Assembly (NCBI GenBank): GCA_025355385.1
Contig: JANXZS010000221.1
Location: 1-33,530 of the forward strand
Source: Acidobacteriaceae bacterium
GTDB lineage: Bacteria > Acidobacteriota > Terriglobia > Terriglobales > Acidobacteriaceae
Length of the DNA stretch: 33,530 bases
Direction: 5' to 3'
Shown here in pieces: positions 18,164 through 26,602 of the stretch (positions are counted from its first letter, which is position 1; each line of letters begins with the position of its first letter). The notes beneath the pieces are model-generated. The model searched no databases, was not told the DNA's origin, and worked only from the letters and a program-made list of their open reading frames with translations. The position numbers and the translations under genes were made by a program.

Positions 18164-18657
18164 ATCCTGGTGTCCTTTCGAGAACCATTCGCAGATTTGT
18201 GACAGATTCTGGGAGTCAAACGATTGTACAAGTTGCCGCCCCCAACCGGAACGAATCTCTCCAGAATCCGCTCATCTGAAACGGATACTGGTCGCGAATA
18301 CTGCGGTCATCGATCCCGAACTCCCCGAGCTCGCCGTTTCAAGCAACTCCGCCTGACTGGTTGGTCGCCGTCATCGTAACCCTCGGCAACTTGTACTCGC
18401 CAAAATAGTGTCCTTGATGTGGCCCCGCTTGTGGCGGCATTGAAAGATCATTCCCGCCGGCCGAGGTACTGGACTGGTGTTAATCCAGACAAAATTCTTT
18501 TGCGAACAAAATGAGTGGTTGTTATGATCCCGACGCAACGCAAATGCCGTGCCGCGGTACTTGGTCTTTGCATCAAACGATTTGCAGCCTAGCCTAGCGG
18601 CAGAATACCGGTCGCAACGCAGGCGTAGCCCGACCACTTAACAGGAGGAATAATTAC
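18164..18657. promoter_or_regulatory. 494-bp divergent intergenic region between purH and a secreted-protein gene
   Basis: No gene found. It must hold the purH promoter (not resolved) and carries a good promoter for the rightward gene at 18500-18528. The remaining ~120-base leader (18536-18657) ends in a very strong ribosome site, ACAGGAGGAATAATTAC. No riboswitch class could be recognised. Confidence 0.5.
18500..18528 (+). promoter_or_regulatory. Probable sigma-70 promoter of the secreted-protein gene
   Basis: TTGCGA (18500-18505), a 17-bp spacer, TATGAT (18523-18528). Predicted start near 18535 gives a 5' leader of about 120 bases before ATG 18658. Confidence 0.6.
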
Positions 18658-19263
18658 ATGCACCGTCAGATCAGCAAACTAGCCCTCGCCGGTCCCGTCA
18701 TGGCCCTTGCCGTGATGCTCACCGCCCCCGCCGCCCACGCGCAGCACACCTACCCCATCGATAGTGGCCGCACGACAATCATCCTCGATCCAAGCTTCGT
18801 CTCCGCCCTCGGCGGTTTTGGACTCTCGCTCGGCACTGTCAGCCCGTCAGTACTTGGGAACGGCAAGGTTACCTTTCCCATCACCAGCGGCGAGTTTGAC
18901 GTCGACACTGCAACCACCGAGATCCTGCACTCTGGCGGGCTAACACTCAGATCCGGGGGCACCAAGGTTAGGCTAGATAGCTTCATAATCGACACCGGTG
19001 CGCACCCGGTCGTCACGGGCCTGCTAACTGTAAATAACAAGCTAATCGAGCGCCTGCCGCTCTTCAACCTTCAATTCCCCAGCGGACTCAGTCTGCCGCT
19101 TACATTCGGTACCGATGATGTGATCCACCTCCCCGCAGTTGGAGTTACCCTAACCGACCTCGGGGCCTACGCGCTCCAAGACGCTTTTAAGGTCTCCATC
19201 CAGCCCAACACCACTGTCGGGACCGCCAGAGTTGCGGCGATGCTTTCCGTTATTGCCCGTTAA
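18658..19263 (+). CDS. Secreted protein of unknown function (weak HtaA-like features)
   Basis: 201 residues. Clear Sec signal peptide (ALAGPVMALAVMLTAPAAHA, then QH), with cleavage predicted after AHA near residue 28. The mature part is beta-rich and Gly/Thr/Leu-rich, with no cysteine. The stretch TFPITSGEFDVDTATTEILH followed by SGGLTLRSGGTKVRLDSFII has the ITxGxF...I.HSGGL spacing that recalls the HtaA heme-binding-protein domain, but I saw no clear heme ligand arrangement and treat this as weak. It has its own promoter and a very strong ribosome site (AGGAGGAA), so it may be made in quantity. No homologue-bearing neighbour gives a role. A terminator lies about 160 bp after its stop. Confidence 0.82.
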   Translation: MHRQISKLALAGPVMALAVMLTAPAAHAQHTYPIDSGRTTIILDPSFVSALGGFGLSLGTVSPSVLGNGKVTFPITSGEFDVDTATTEILHSGGLTLRSGGTKVRLDSFIIDTGAHPVVTGLLTVNNKLIERLPLFNLQFPSGLSLPLTFGTDDVIHLPAVGVTLTDLGAYALQDAFKVSIQPNTTVGTARVAAMLSVIAR

Positions 19264-19400
19264 ACCGTGATGGCGACTTTGAGGGTAAAGTACTTCGCCG
19301 CACGCGGGAAACCTCGAACTTCGCTGGGTGCCCCGACTTCGCGGGCCTTAAAAATCCTAGGAGCTTCTAAAAAAAGCAGATTGGCGTGATACGAACCCCG

Positions 19401-19457
19401 GCCTGAAAGAATAAGTACAGAGCGACGCAGCCATTCAGGCTGCGTCGCATTTTTATT
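19401..19457 (+). terminator. Strong terminator directly before the glucosaminidase ribosome site; possible attenuator
   Basis: Perfect 11-bp stem GCGACGCAGCC / GGCTGCGTCGC (19422-19432, 19438-19448), five-base loop, then ATTTTTATTT. The T-tract runs into the Shine-Dalgarno CAGGAGGG, and ATG follows at 19471. GCCTGAA at 19401-19407 can pair with TTCAGGC at 19434-19440, which would use up the loop and part of the 3' stem arm. The structure is therefore either the terminator of the upstream gene or an attenuator. Confidence 0.85.
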
Positions 19458-19470
19458 TCAGGAGGGAAAT

Positions 19471-19950
19471 ATGGCGTCACTACAGGAGGACTTTCTGCGG
19501 AAAGCAGCATCGGCGGCGCGGGCTGCCGGACATATCTTTCCAGAGTATGCGGCCTGCGAGGCGGCGCTGGAATCCGCATGGGGTCAGTCCCGGCTCGCCA
19601 CGCGCGCCAACAACCTCTTTGGACAGAAGCAGTCCCGAGCAGCCCCGCCAACCATCCAGACCGTGTCACTTCCCACTCGTGAATATCTGCACGGGACCTG
19701 GGTCACAATCAACGCCAACTGGGTCAGCTTTCCGGACTGGGGTGCGTGCTTTCAAGCCCGTATGCGACTTTTGAAATCGGCCAGCAAAACGTATCCCCAC
19801 TATGCCACGGCTCTGGCGGCAACGACGGGGGAGGAATTCGTCCAGCAGGTCTCGCAGACTTGGTCGACTGATCCGGCTCGAGCCAGCAAGGTGCTCGCAA
19901 TTTATGCTGCGCATCAGGCGTGCTTCGCGCCCCCTCTGCTCCAAGCCTGA
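19471..19950 (+). CDS. Glucosaminidase-domain peptidoglycan hydrolase
   Basis: 159 residues, essentially only a GH73-type glucosaminidase domain as in FlgJ C-terminal parts and phage-type lysozymes. Visible: ACEAALESAWGQSRLA with the general-acid Glu at about residue 34, NNLFGQK, the aromatic SFPDWGACFQARMRLL segment, and a terminal QTWSTDPARASKVLAIY. It would cut the glycan backbone of peptidoglycan. There is no signal peptide and no cell-wall-binding domain, so it either needs another exit route or acts after lysis; no holin or phage genes are nearby. Ribosome site AGGAGGG at 19460-19466, just after a terminator. Confidence 0.87.
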   Translation: MASLQEDFLRKAASAARAAGHIFPEYAACEAALESAWGQSRLATRANNLFGQKQSRAAPPTIQTVSLPTREYLHGTWVTINANWVSFPDWGACFQARMRLLKSASKTYPHYATALAATTGEEFVQQVSQTWSTDPARASKVLAIYAAHQACFAPPLLQA

Positions 19951-19953
19951 TCT

Positions 19954-20183
19954 CTAGAGCATTTTCACTTCTAGAGCAGAAGCACGGACAGTGTGATAAA
20001 TCCAGCGTCAGCGATGCAGGCATTTTCTTGATGAAATTGCCTGTAGAGATCTGTAGCTCACCTTACAGTAACCCTGCTTCTGCTCTGGTCTGTCCTGGCA
20101 GGAGCAGCAAAGTGCGGCTTCCTTTAGGAAAAACCGCGCCGAGCTGGGTTGCTTCCTATGCGTTGGAAGTGAAAACACTCTAG
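19954..20183. repeat. Outer inverted repeat enclosing element copy 3
   Basis: Left arm CTAGAGCATTTTCACTT (19954-19970) and right arm AAGTGAAAACACTCTAG (20167-20183) are inverted with 15 of 17 matches and differ in sequence from the termini of the inner element. Between the inner element and the right arm a 78-bp segment contains a small hairpin (TTCC TTTA GGAA within GCGG...CCGC, about 20116-20138). The right-arm CTAG supplies the stop codon of the leftward glucan-synthase-like gene. Confidence 0.8.
19971..20088 (+). repeat. Dispersed 118-bp inverted-repeat element, copy 3
   Basis: Same orientation as copy 2. Left terminus CTAGAGCAGAAGCACGG, right terminus CCCTGCTTCTGCTCTGG (final CTAG changed to CTGG). 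Internal hairpin GCAGGCATTTTC / GAAATTGCCTGT with one mismatch. Lies between convergent genes. Confidence 0.95.
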
Positions 20184-23100
20184 ACGGCCTTGGGCAACAA
20201 GGAAGAGGCGGCGTGCTCCTTGAGCTTCTGGTGTGCCGCCTTGACCACGCCAGTGCGTATCGCTTTCTCCTGCAGCAGCAGTTCTGTGGCCTGCATCGGG
20301 GGATTCGCGTGAAACCATTGCTGCACGACATTGTCGCGAAGCAGGTTCAGGATCGCCAGCAGTGACATTCCCTGATGATGCGCCATCCATTCGCGCACCA
20401 GCACTGGAGTGGCCAGGGAGTCTGAATAGTCGGCCGCCTCATACAAACCGAAGGCCCCCGACCAACCCTCGTCCTGCATCCAGGTCAGGTTGCGGAGCGC
20501 TTCCGATCGAGCCACCCCCAGCGCCAGAAAGCTGGAGTATGGCGATACCACGGGCCCGGAGTCGGGGGCACCCTTCAATGCAATATCCGGAACGCCAAAA
20601 GCGTAGTACTGATAATTTCCTTCGGCATCCTGCGTGGCGTAACCGCTCTCGGAGATGCCCCAGGGAATTTTGTGCCTGCGGGCGAATGCTATCTGCGTCT
20701 CCACATTCGCGCGCAGCGTGCGGCTCATTAACGTATTGGGGTAGCTCCGCATCCACAGCGCTGGCATCATGTACTCAAACATGGTGCCAGTCCACGAAAG
20801 CAGGATCGCCCGATCGAAAGCCATGGTGTGGGTGCGGCCCAGACGGAACCAGCTCTGCTGCGGAATGTCGCCCTTCGCAATCGCGATAAAGAAAGCGGTG
20901 CGCGCTTCGGAGGCCAGCAGATCATAGCAGGCAGGAAGCAGCCGGCCCTCCGTAACCTCATAGCCAATCGACAACAGCTTGCGCGAGGGATTGAGCAGGA
21001 AGCCGAACTCCATGTCTTCCACCAGCCGGCAGGTAATCGTCGATATGGTCTTCAGCGATTCGGTCAATGCCTGAAGGCGCTGGCCCGCCTCCGGCAGCAA
21101 CGCCCGCAGTTGCTCCCCCAGGACGAGATTTGGAGAGTCCTCACCCAGCGTGGCCCAATTCATCTGCAGCGCGGCATCCAGCTCAAAAGCAAAGGCGGCG
21201 GTGGTGCCCAGCGGGGGACCAGCGTGGCCGTTAATTGCCAGGCTGGATACTGCGCGCAGCGGCGCGAACTCCGGGAGCATCCACGGCATGTACTCGCGCG
21301 TCAGAGTCGTAATCGCGCGCACCCGGGCAAGCGCTTCCGATCGCCACCAGAGTGCATCAGCCTGCTCCAGCACCGCCGGTGCTGCGGATTTCTCCTCTTC
21401 CTCTACGCTCATTGCCCAGCGAAGCCAGTCGTCGGTCGCCGCCTCACTCGCCGGGCTGGCCGGAAATACATTCTGTAACCATGGCAGTTGCAAAATATCT
21501 TTCAGCCCTCGGAGGAGTTTTCTTGAGAGCAGCGGCTCGCGCAGAAGAGTATGGATGCCTGAATGAAGCGTGTATAAAGAAGCCGCCATGTTACCGCTGT
21601 CCACGGTTGAGACGACAATCGGCGCAAGAGCCTCGAGCGTTCGCGTGTCATACCAGTTGTAGAGATGTCCGCGAAAACGAGTCAGCTTTTCCATGCTGGC
21701 GAGGCTTTCCGTCGTGAGCGAAGCGAATTCGGGTACGGTTATGTAACCCAGTTCGGCAGCAGCCTGGCGGGAGTTCAGCAGCAGGCCGAAATTGGTCGGC
21801 GACATGCGCGGAGCCGCAATCATGCCCTCTTCCCGCACATTATCCGGAATCAGGTAGTTGTGTTCCTTGTCTCCGAACTGGCGAAAAAAACGCCAGATAA
21901 GTAACGCCTGCCGGCGGGCAAATGCTTCGCTCTGCTTGCCCAGCTTCCCCGATTCCTCCTCGCGCGGCGGGCGGTTCAGCCAGATGGTAATGCCACTCTC
22001 CGATATCCATAGCAACAGCACTGGCGACGCCACCAGCAGCGCATGCAGATCCACCACTGCGATAATCAGCGCAAGCACCACGGTGAGCGGGACGGTGGCT
22101 TTCAGATAGCGGTCTACGGGCGTGAGCTGCTTGGCATTGGACTCTGACTGCGCGGCCGTCTCCCACTCCAGCAATCGTTGCCCGGTAACAAACCGGCGCA
22201 CCAGAGAGCGCACAATCGCGTCCAGTGAGAGCAGGGTCTGGTGGGGCAGGAAGACCAGGTTGAGAAAGGCAAGTCCAACCCCTTGCAGCAGGCCCGAGAA
22301 GACCTCTCGCTTAGCGCCCTTGTCAGGATTTCGAAGCACGCGGAAGATGCTGAAGCCCAGCTGCAGAAGGCTGGGAACAAACAGTATAAAAAGCGTCGCT
22401 AGCAGCCAGTAGATCGGCCCTCCCGGAAGACCAAGCCATCCCGCGATCAGCAGAAACAATGTGAATGGCTGAACCAGAGAACGGCGCAGATTATCCAGGA
22501 TCTTCCAGCGCGAGATGGTGCTGATGGGGTTGCGCCCCCAGCGTCCCGACTCGTCCGGAACCAGCCCGAACAGCCATTGCGCAATCTGCCAGTCACCGCG
22601 CACCCAGCGATGCTGCCGGCGAGTGTAGGCGCTGTAATGCGAGGGATAGTCGTCGATCAATTCAACGTCGCTCAGCAGACCCGCGCGCGCGTACGCCCCC
22701 TCGATGAGATCGTGGCTCAGCAGAGAATTTCTCGGGAAGCGACGATCCAGAACAGCATGCAGGGTGGAGACTTCGTAGATGCCTTTGCCCGTGAAAATGC
22801 CTTCTCGATAAAGATCCTGATAGGCGTCCGACACCGCGCGGGTGTAGATGTCAAATCCGGTTTCTCCGGAGTAGATGGCCGCCAGTCTTGAGCGCGCAGC
22901 AGACTGCACGCTTACACCGATCCGGGGCTGCAGAATACCGTAGCCCGAGGTCACGATTCGCAGTTTGGGGTCGATGATGGCCCGGTTCAGCGGATGCGAG
23001 ATGGCCCCCGTCATGCGCTGCGCCGAGCCGCGCGGCAACTGCGTGTCGGAGTCGAGCGTGATCACATAGCGGACCCGCGGCAGTACATCAAGATTCCCTG

Positions 23101-24643
23101 CCTTCACCGGGAAGCTGTCGTATTCGGCGTAGAGATATTGATTCAGATCCAGCAGCTTCCCTCGCTTGCGCTCCCAGCCCATCCACACACCCTGCTTGGC
23201 GTTGAAGATGCGGTGGCGGTGCAGCAGCAGGAAGTTCCCCGCGTTGCGCGACTCATAGCGGCGATTCAGATCGTCCACCAGTTCCACGGCAAGGTCCACC
23301 AGCGGGTCGGTATCCTTCTCATTGGGACGGGTGGTGGAGTCGGGCAGATCCGTCAGTAGGGCAAAATGGAGATTGGGGTCGAGGTTGGCGAGGAAGCGGA
23401 CTTCCATGTCTTCGAAGAGCCCGCGCACCTGCTTCTCATTCAGCAAAAGCGTGGGGACCGCCACCAGCGTGGTCGCCTCCTCCGGAATGCCTTCGCTGTA
23501 GTCGAGCTTGGGCAAAGCCTCGGCTGTCAGGGTTTCGGTGGCGATGCTATTCATCAGGTTGACGGCACACTGCGCGGCGGGCAGCAGCAGTAAAAGAAAC
23601 GCAATCGTAAGTCCGCCAAAGATGGAGTAATCCGGCACCAGCGGAAACACAATCAGGGCGATCAGCAGAATCGTCGCTACCTGGATTCCACCGAGATAAA
23701 ACTCGTCCGGATAACTTCTGAGAGCAGTTCGGAAGCGCTCCGCCCATGGGGGATGAAATCCGACACGCGCAGCCAGTTGCGGAAACCCATCATCTACGAT
23801 GTAGTATCCGATATGCCTGCGGCGCTGGTCCATCCTGGAATCGGTCGAGGGCGAGAGTTGCACCGCCTCAGCCAGCTCGAGAGCGCGGCTGGCCACCGCC
23901 CCCTCAGTCGATTCGGAGTAGCGCGCCACATAAGCTATGCGCCTGCGATAGGCATCCCGACTTTCGAAATCCATTTGTGAATAGATAGCCGCGGGATCGC
24001 GGCGCAGCACGGAGTCGAGCAGAATCAAAGGCTCGACCAAAGATGTCCAATCCATCTGCCCCAGATTTCGGATCGCGTCCATGCGGCGGATCAGCAACTC
24101 CATCCGCGAGCCCGCGAGCTGCGAGGCTAATAACTGCCCGATCTGTCCCAGGCTGCGCTCCAGCAGTACGAAGCGCAGCGCTGTTGGCAGATTCCACATC
24201 TCGCCAATTTGCAGCGGATCTTTGCTCTGCAATTCGTCGAGGTAAATGCGAAGCGCCTGCCATGACCAGTACGAATCCGTGGCTTCGAAAAAACTGCAGG
24301 CGATGGTGACGACACGAGGCTCCTCGCCTGCGCCCGAGTGCACCCGGGGCAGCGTCGGCACCGTTTCCTTGGCATCTTCCCACAGTGCGGAGCGGAGTAG
24401 TCGCGCATTGCCGCGAAACTCCCATAGCGGACTCGTCTCATTGATCGACTCCAGTGAATCGTTCAGGCTCAGTAGCGATTGCCGCACTGCCTCCGCTCGA
24501 TGAGGAAACGAGCTGGGCCCCGTCGGGCGATGATCAACCTGCCAACGAGAGCTGGCTTCGCGGGCATGACCGCGCAGTTGTGCCTCGTCGATAGAGGCAA
24601 ACGGCTCAGTGGAGAAGTTCTCCTGGGAAACAAAGTCGGTCAT
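20180..24643 (-). CDS. Cyclic beta-1,2-glucan-synthase-like protein (GT84 + glycoamylase-type domain, no GH94 end)
   Basis: About 1487-residue membrane protein matching the first half of NdvB/ChvB-type synthases. Numbering here counts from ATG 24658 (add 5 to convert). N-terminal helical region; membrane helices ~325-370; a GT84 glycosyltransferase with LDSDTQLPRG (~535-544) and RRQHRWVRGDW (~681); further helices ~730-800 and ~855-890; then the glycoamylase/cyclisation-type domain (YNWYDTRTLEALAPIVVSTV, FGVPDIALKG, VVSPYSSFLALG, HHQGMSLLAILNLL). Full synthases (~2800 residues) continue into a GH94 phosphorylase-like domain that sets chain length; here the protein ends about 30 residues after the QATELLLQE landmark, and the stop is the CTAG of a repeat arm. 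ATG 24643 is preferred for its GGAAGGTGA site; ATG 24658 overlaps the ABC stop. It probably makes a beta-1,2-linked or related glucan exported by the upstream ABC protein. Confidence 0.88.
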   Translation of the reverse strand: MTDFVSQENFSTEPFASIDEAQLRGHAREASSRWQVDHRPTGPSSFPHRAEAVRQSLLSLNDSLESINETSPLWEFRGNARLLRSALWEDAKETVPTLPRVHSGAGEEPRVVTIACSFFEATDSYWSWQALRIYLDELQSKDPLQIGEMWNLPTALRFVLLERSLGQIGQLLASQLAGSRMELLIRRMDAIRNLGQMDWTSLVEPLILLDSVLRRDPAAIYSQMDFESRDAYRRRIAYVARYSESTEGAVASRALELAEAVQLSPSTDSRMDQRRRHIGYYIVDDGFPQLAARVGFHPPWAERFRTALRSYPDEFYLGGIQVATILLIALIVFPLVPDYSIFGGLTIAFLLLLLPAAQCAVNLMNSIATETLTAEALPKLDYSEGIPEEATTLVAVPTLLLNEKQVRGLFEDMEVRFLANLDPNLHFALLTDLPDSTTRPNEKDTDPLVDLAVELVDDLNRRYESRNAGNFLLLHRHRIFNAKQGVWMGWERKRGKLLDLNQYLYAEYDSFPVKAGNLDVLPRVRYVITLDSDTQLPRGSAQRMTGAISHPLNRAIIDPKLRIVTSGYGILQPRIGVSVQSAARSRLAAIYSGETGFDIYTRAVSDAYQDLYREGIFTGKGIYEVSTLHAVLDRRFPRNSLLSHDLIEGAYARAGLLSDVELIDDYPSHYSAYTRRQHRWVRGDWQIAQWLFGLVPDESGRWGRNPISTISRWKILDNLRRSLVQPFTLFLLIAGWLGLPGGPIYWLLATLFILFVPSLLQLGFSIFRVLRNPDKGAKREVFSGLLQGVGLAFLNLVFLPHQTLLSLDAIVRSLVRRFVTGQRLLEWETAAQSESNAKQLTPVDRYLKATVPLTVVLALIIAVVDLHALLVASPVLLLWISESGITIWLNRPPREEESGKLGKQSEAFARRQALLIWRFFRQFGDKEHNYLIPDNVREEGMIAAPRMSPTNFGLLLNSRQAAAELGYITVPEFASLTTESLASMEKLTRFRGHLYNWYDTRTLEALAPIVVSTVDSGNMAASLYTLHSGIHTLLREPLLSRKLLRGLKDILQLPWLQNVFPASPASEAATDDWLRWAMSVEEEEKSAAPAVLEQADALWWRSEALARVRAITTLTREYMPWMLPEFAPLRAVSSLAINGHAGPPLGTTAAFAFELDAALQMNWATLGEDSPNLVLGEQLRALLPEAGQRLQALTESLKTISTITCRLVEDMEFGFLLNPSRKLLSIGYEVTEGRLLPACYDLLASEARTAFFIAIAKGDIPQQSWFRLGRTHTMAFDRAILLSWTGTMFEYMMPALWMRSYPNTLMSRTLRANVETQIAFARRHKIPWGISESGYATQDAEGNYQYYAFGVPDIALKGAPDSGPVVSPYSSFLALGVARSEALRNLTWMQDEGWSGAFGLYEAADYSDSLATPVLVREWMAHHQGMSLLAILNLLRDNVVQQWFHANPPMQATELLLQEKAIRTGVVKAAHQKLKEHAASSLLPKAV

Positions 24644-24657
24644 CGGATCACCTTCCA

Positions 24658-26484
24658 TCAGCGGTAACTTGCAGCCTGCATTTCAAACATGGTCGCGTAG
24701 CGGCCATGCAGGTCGATGAGCGCGTCGTGACTGCCTTCTTCCACCAGCCTGCCGCCCTCCAGCACTACGATGCGGTCTGCCATGCGGACAGTAGAAAAGC
24801 GATGCGAGATAAGCAGCGCCATCTTACCCTCAGTCAGTTCAGCAAAGCGTCGGAATACTTCAAGCTCACTGCGAGCATCGAGTGCCGCCGTCGGTTCATC
24901 CAGTATCAGCAGTTGCGAATCCCGCAGATACGCGCGTGCCAGTGCAAGCTTCTGCCACTCCCCTCCCGACAGGTCGACGCCCCCTTCGAAGCGGCGACCA
25001 AGCATCTGGTCGTATCCCCCCCGCAGCTTCTCGATCACGCCATCGGCAAGGCTCTTGTGCGCTGCATACTCAACGTCTTCCTGCGTGGGATTGTTATCGA
25101 TCCGGCCCACCGCAATATTCTCGCGCGCTGTCATCTCGTAGCGCATGAAATCCTGAAAGATCACCCCGATCTCATGATGCAGGTCTTCAATCGAATACTC
25201 GCGCAGGTCTATCCCGTCCAGCAGGATCTCGCCTTCGGTGGGATCATACAGTCGCGTAATCAACTTCACGATGGTCGTCTTGCCCTGGCCATTTTCCCCT
25301 ATCAGCGCAATGCGTTCGCCCGGCGCCAGATGAAAGTTGAAGTTCTTCAGGATTCGGCGCGGACTTCCCGGATACGCAAACGACACATTGCGAAATTCGA
25401 AGCCGCGCCGAACTGGCCGCGGAATCGCAAGCGCATCCGCTTTCGACTCCACCAGCGGCTTCATTGCGAAGAAGGCAATCAGGTCGGTCAGGAATAGAGC
25501 CTGGTCCGCAATGCTCGAGATCGTCGAAAATACCTGCTGAATGTTGGAACTCGCCTGCACAATCGCGCCGGTAAGAAAGGTCAGCGTGCCGATGGAATAC
25601 GCCCCGTGAATAGCTCGCCAGATCACATACGCGTACGCCCCGTAGTACCCCAGTGTGCCGACAATCGATAGCAGCCCGCCAACGAAAAGCCGCCGCCGCG
25701 ATAGCGCGATGTTCTCCTTGTAGATCTCCTGTGAAAGTTGCGCGAAGCGGTTGGTCAGGTAGCTGCTCAATCCGAAAAGCTTCAGTTCCTTGGCTGCTTC
25801 CTTGCTGCCGCCCACCTGCCTCAGGTAGTCCATCTGGCGGCGCACCGGCGTCTGGCGGAAATTCTTTGCGTAGCCCAGAAAGGCGAAGTGGCTCTCGCCA
25901 ACGAATGCCGGGATCACTCCCGCGATCAGTAGCAGCAGCAGCCACGGCGAGTAGTACAGAAGTGCCGCGGAAAACGTAACCGTGGTGACCACCTGTTGCA
26001 GCAGCCGCCCCATCGACTGGATCATCCCCAGGCGGTCGGTCGACTGGACACGGGCGCGCTCCAGCCGGTCGTAGAACACGGGATCTTCATACGCCGTCAC
26101 GTCCAGTGCGGCCGCATGCCGCATAACCTCAACGCTGACGTGATTGGTATATCGGTCTGCCAGCAGGCTGTCGCAGTAGTCGATCAGCCGCGTAAGAAAG
26201 CCGGTAAATACCGCCAGGCTCAACTCCAGGGCCACCAGCCACCAGAAGCGGGGCGATAGCGGCTGGTGGTAACTGATCACGCGGTTCACACCATCGACAA
26301 TGTACTGCGCCACCTTGCCCAGACAGATGGGAAGGAAGGAGATAGAAACCCGCAGGATCAGATTCCAGCTAACGACAGCAGGACCTGATTCCCACACAAT
26401 GTGCAGCACCGGCGGGATATTCTTCAGCGCACGGAGACGTTCCCCCCAGGCGCTGCGGATATTCTGTGGACCGGTTTCTGTCAT
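24658..26484 (-). CDS. ABC exporter half-transporter (membrane domain fused to ATPase)
   Basis: 608 residues. Six-helix membrane domain (residues ~30-330) and a nucleotide-binding domain: Walker A GENGQGKTT (~397-405), Q-loop VIFQDF, signature LSGGEWQKLALARA (~505), Walker B LLILDEP (~525) and H-loop ISHRF. Glu replaces Gln in the LSGGQ signature, as in one branch of exporters. Its stop overlaps a candidate ATG of the glucan-synthase-like gene (TGATGG at 24658), so the two are translated as a pair. In rhizobia NdvA, an ABC half-transporter of similar size, exports the beta-1,2-glucan made by NdvB; the same partnership is inferred here, though sequence alone does not distinguish it from a lipid or peptide exporter. 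Confidence 0.9.
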   Translation of the reverse strand: MTETGPQNIRSAWGERLRALKNIPPVLHIVWESGPAVVSWNLILRVSISFLPICLGKVAQYIVDGVNRVISYHQPLSPRFWWLVALELSLAVFTGFLTRLIDYCDSLLADRYTNHVSVEVMRHAAALDVTAYEDPVFYDRLERARVQSTDRLGMIQSMGRLLQQVVTTVTFSAALLYYSPWLLLLLIAGVIPAFVGESHFAFLGYAKNFRQTPVRRQMDYLRQVGGSKEAAKELKLFGLSSYLTNRFAQLSQEIYKENIALSRRRLFVGGLLSIVGTLGYYGAYAYVIWRAIHGAYSIGTLTFLTGAIVQASSNIQQVFSTISSIADQALFLTDLIAFFAMKPLVESKADALAIPRPVRRGFEFRNVSFAYPGSPRRILKNFNFHLAPGERIALIGENGQGKTTIVKLITRLYDPTEGEILLDGIDLREYSIEDLHHEIGVIFQDFMRYEMTARENIAVGRIDNNPTQEDVEYAAHKSLADGVIEKLRGGYDQMLGRRFEGGVDLSGGEWQKLALARAYLRDSQLLILDEPTAALDARSELEVFRRFAELTEGKMALLISHRFSTVRMADRIVVLEGGRLVEEGSHDALIDLHGRYATMFEMQAASYR

Positions 26485-26602
26485 TGCGAAGGAGCACCCT
26501 CAGCCGATTTGGCGGCCAGTTGGTAGTACCAGCGATTCAGGGCTAGGCATAAATGGGATGCTGCCGCGGGCTCGCTCGTTGCGTGTCCCGACGGTTTTGC
26601 AG

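Noticed and set aside
18164-18657. Riboswitch upstream of purH or of the secreted-protein gene
   Set aside because: No conserved core of purine, cobalamin or cyclic-di-GMP classes could be matched by eye; the long leader alone does not support one.
19471-19950. Prophage or phage-lysis origin of the glucosaminidase
   Set aside because: No holin, integrase, structural phage genes or attachment sites nearby; lack of a signal peptide alone is not enough.
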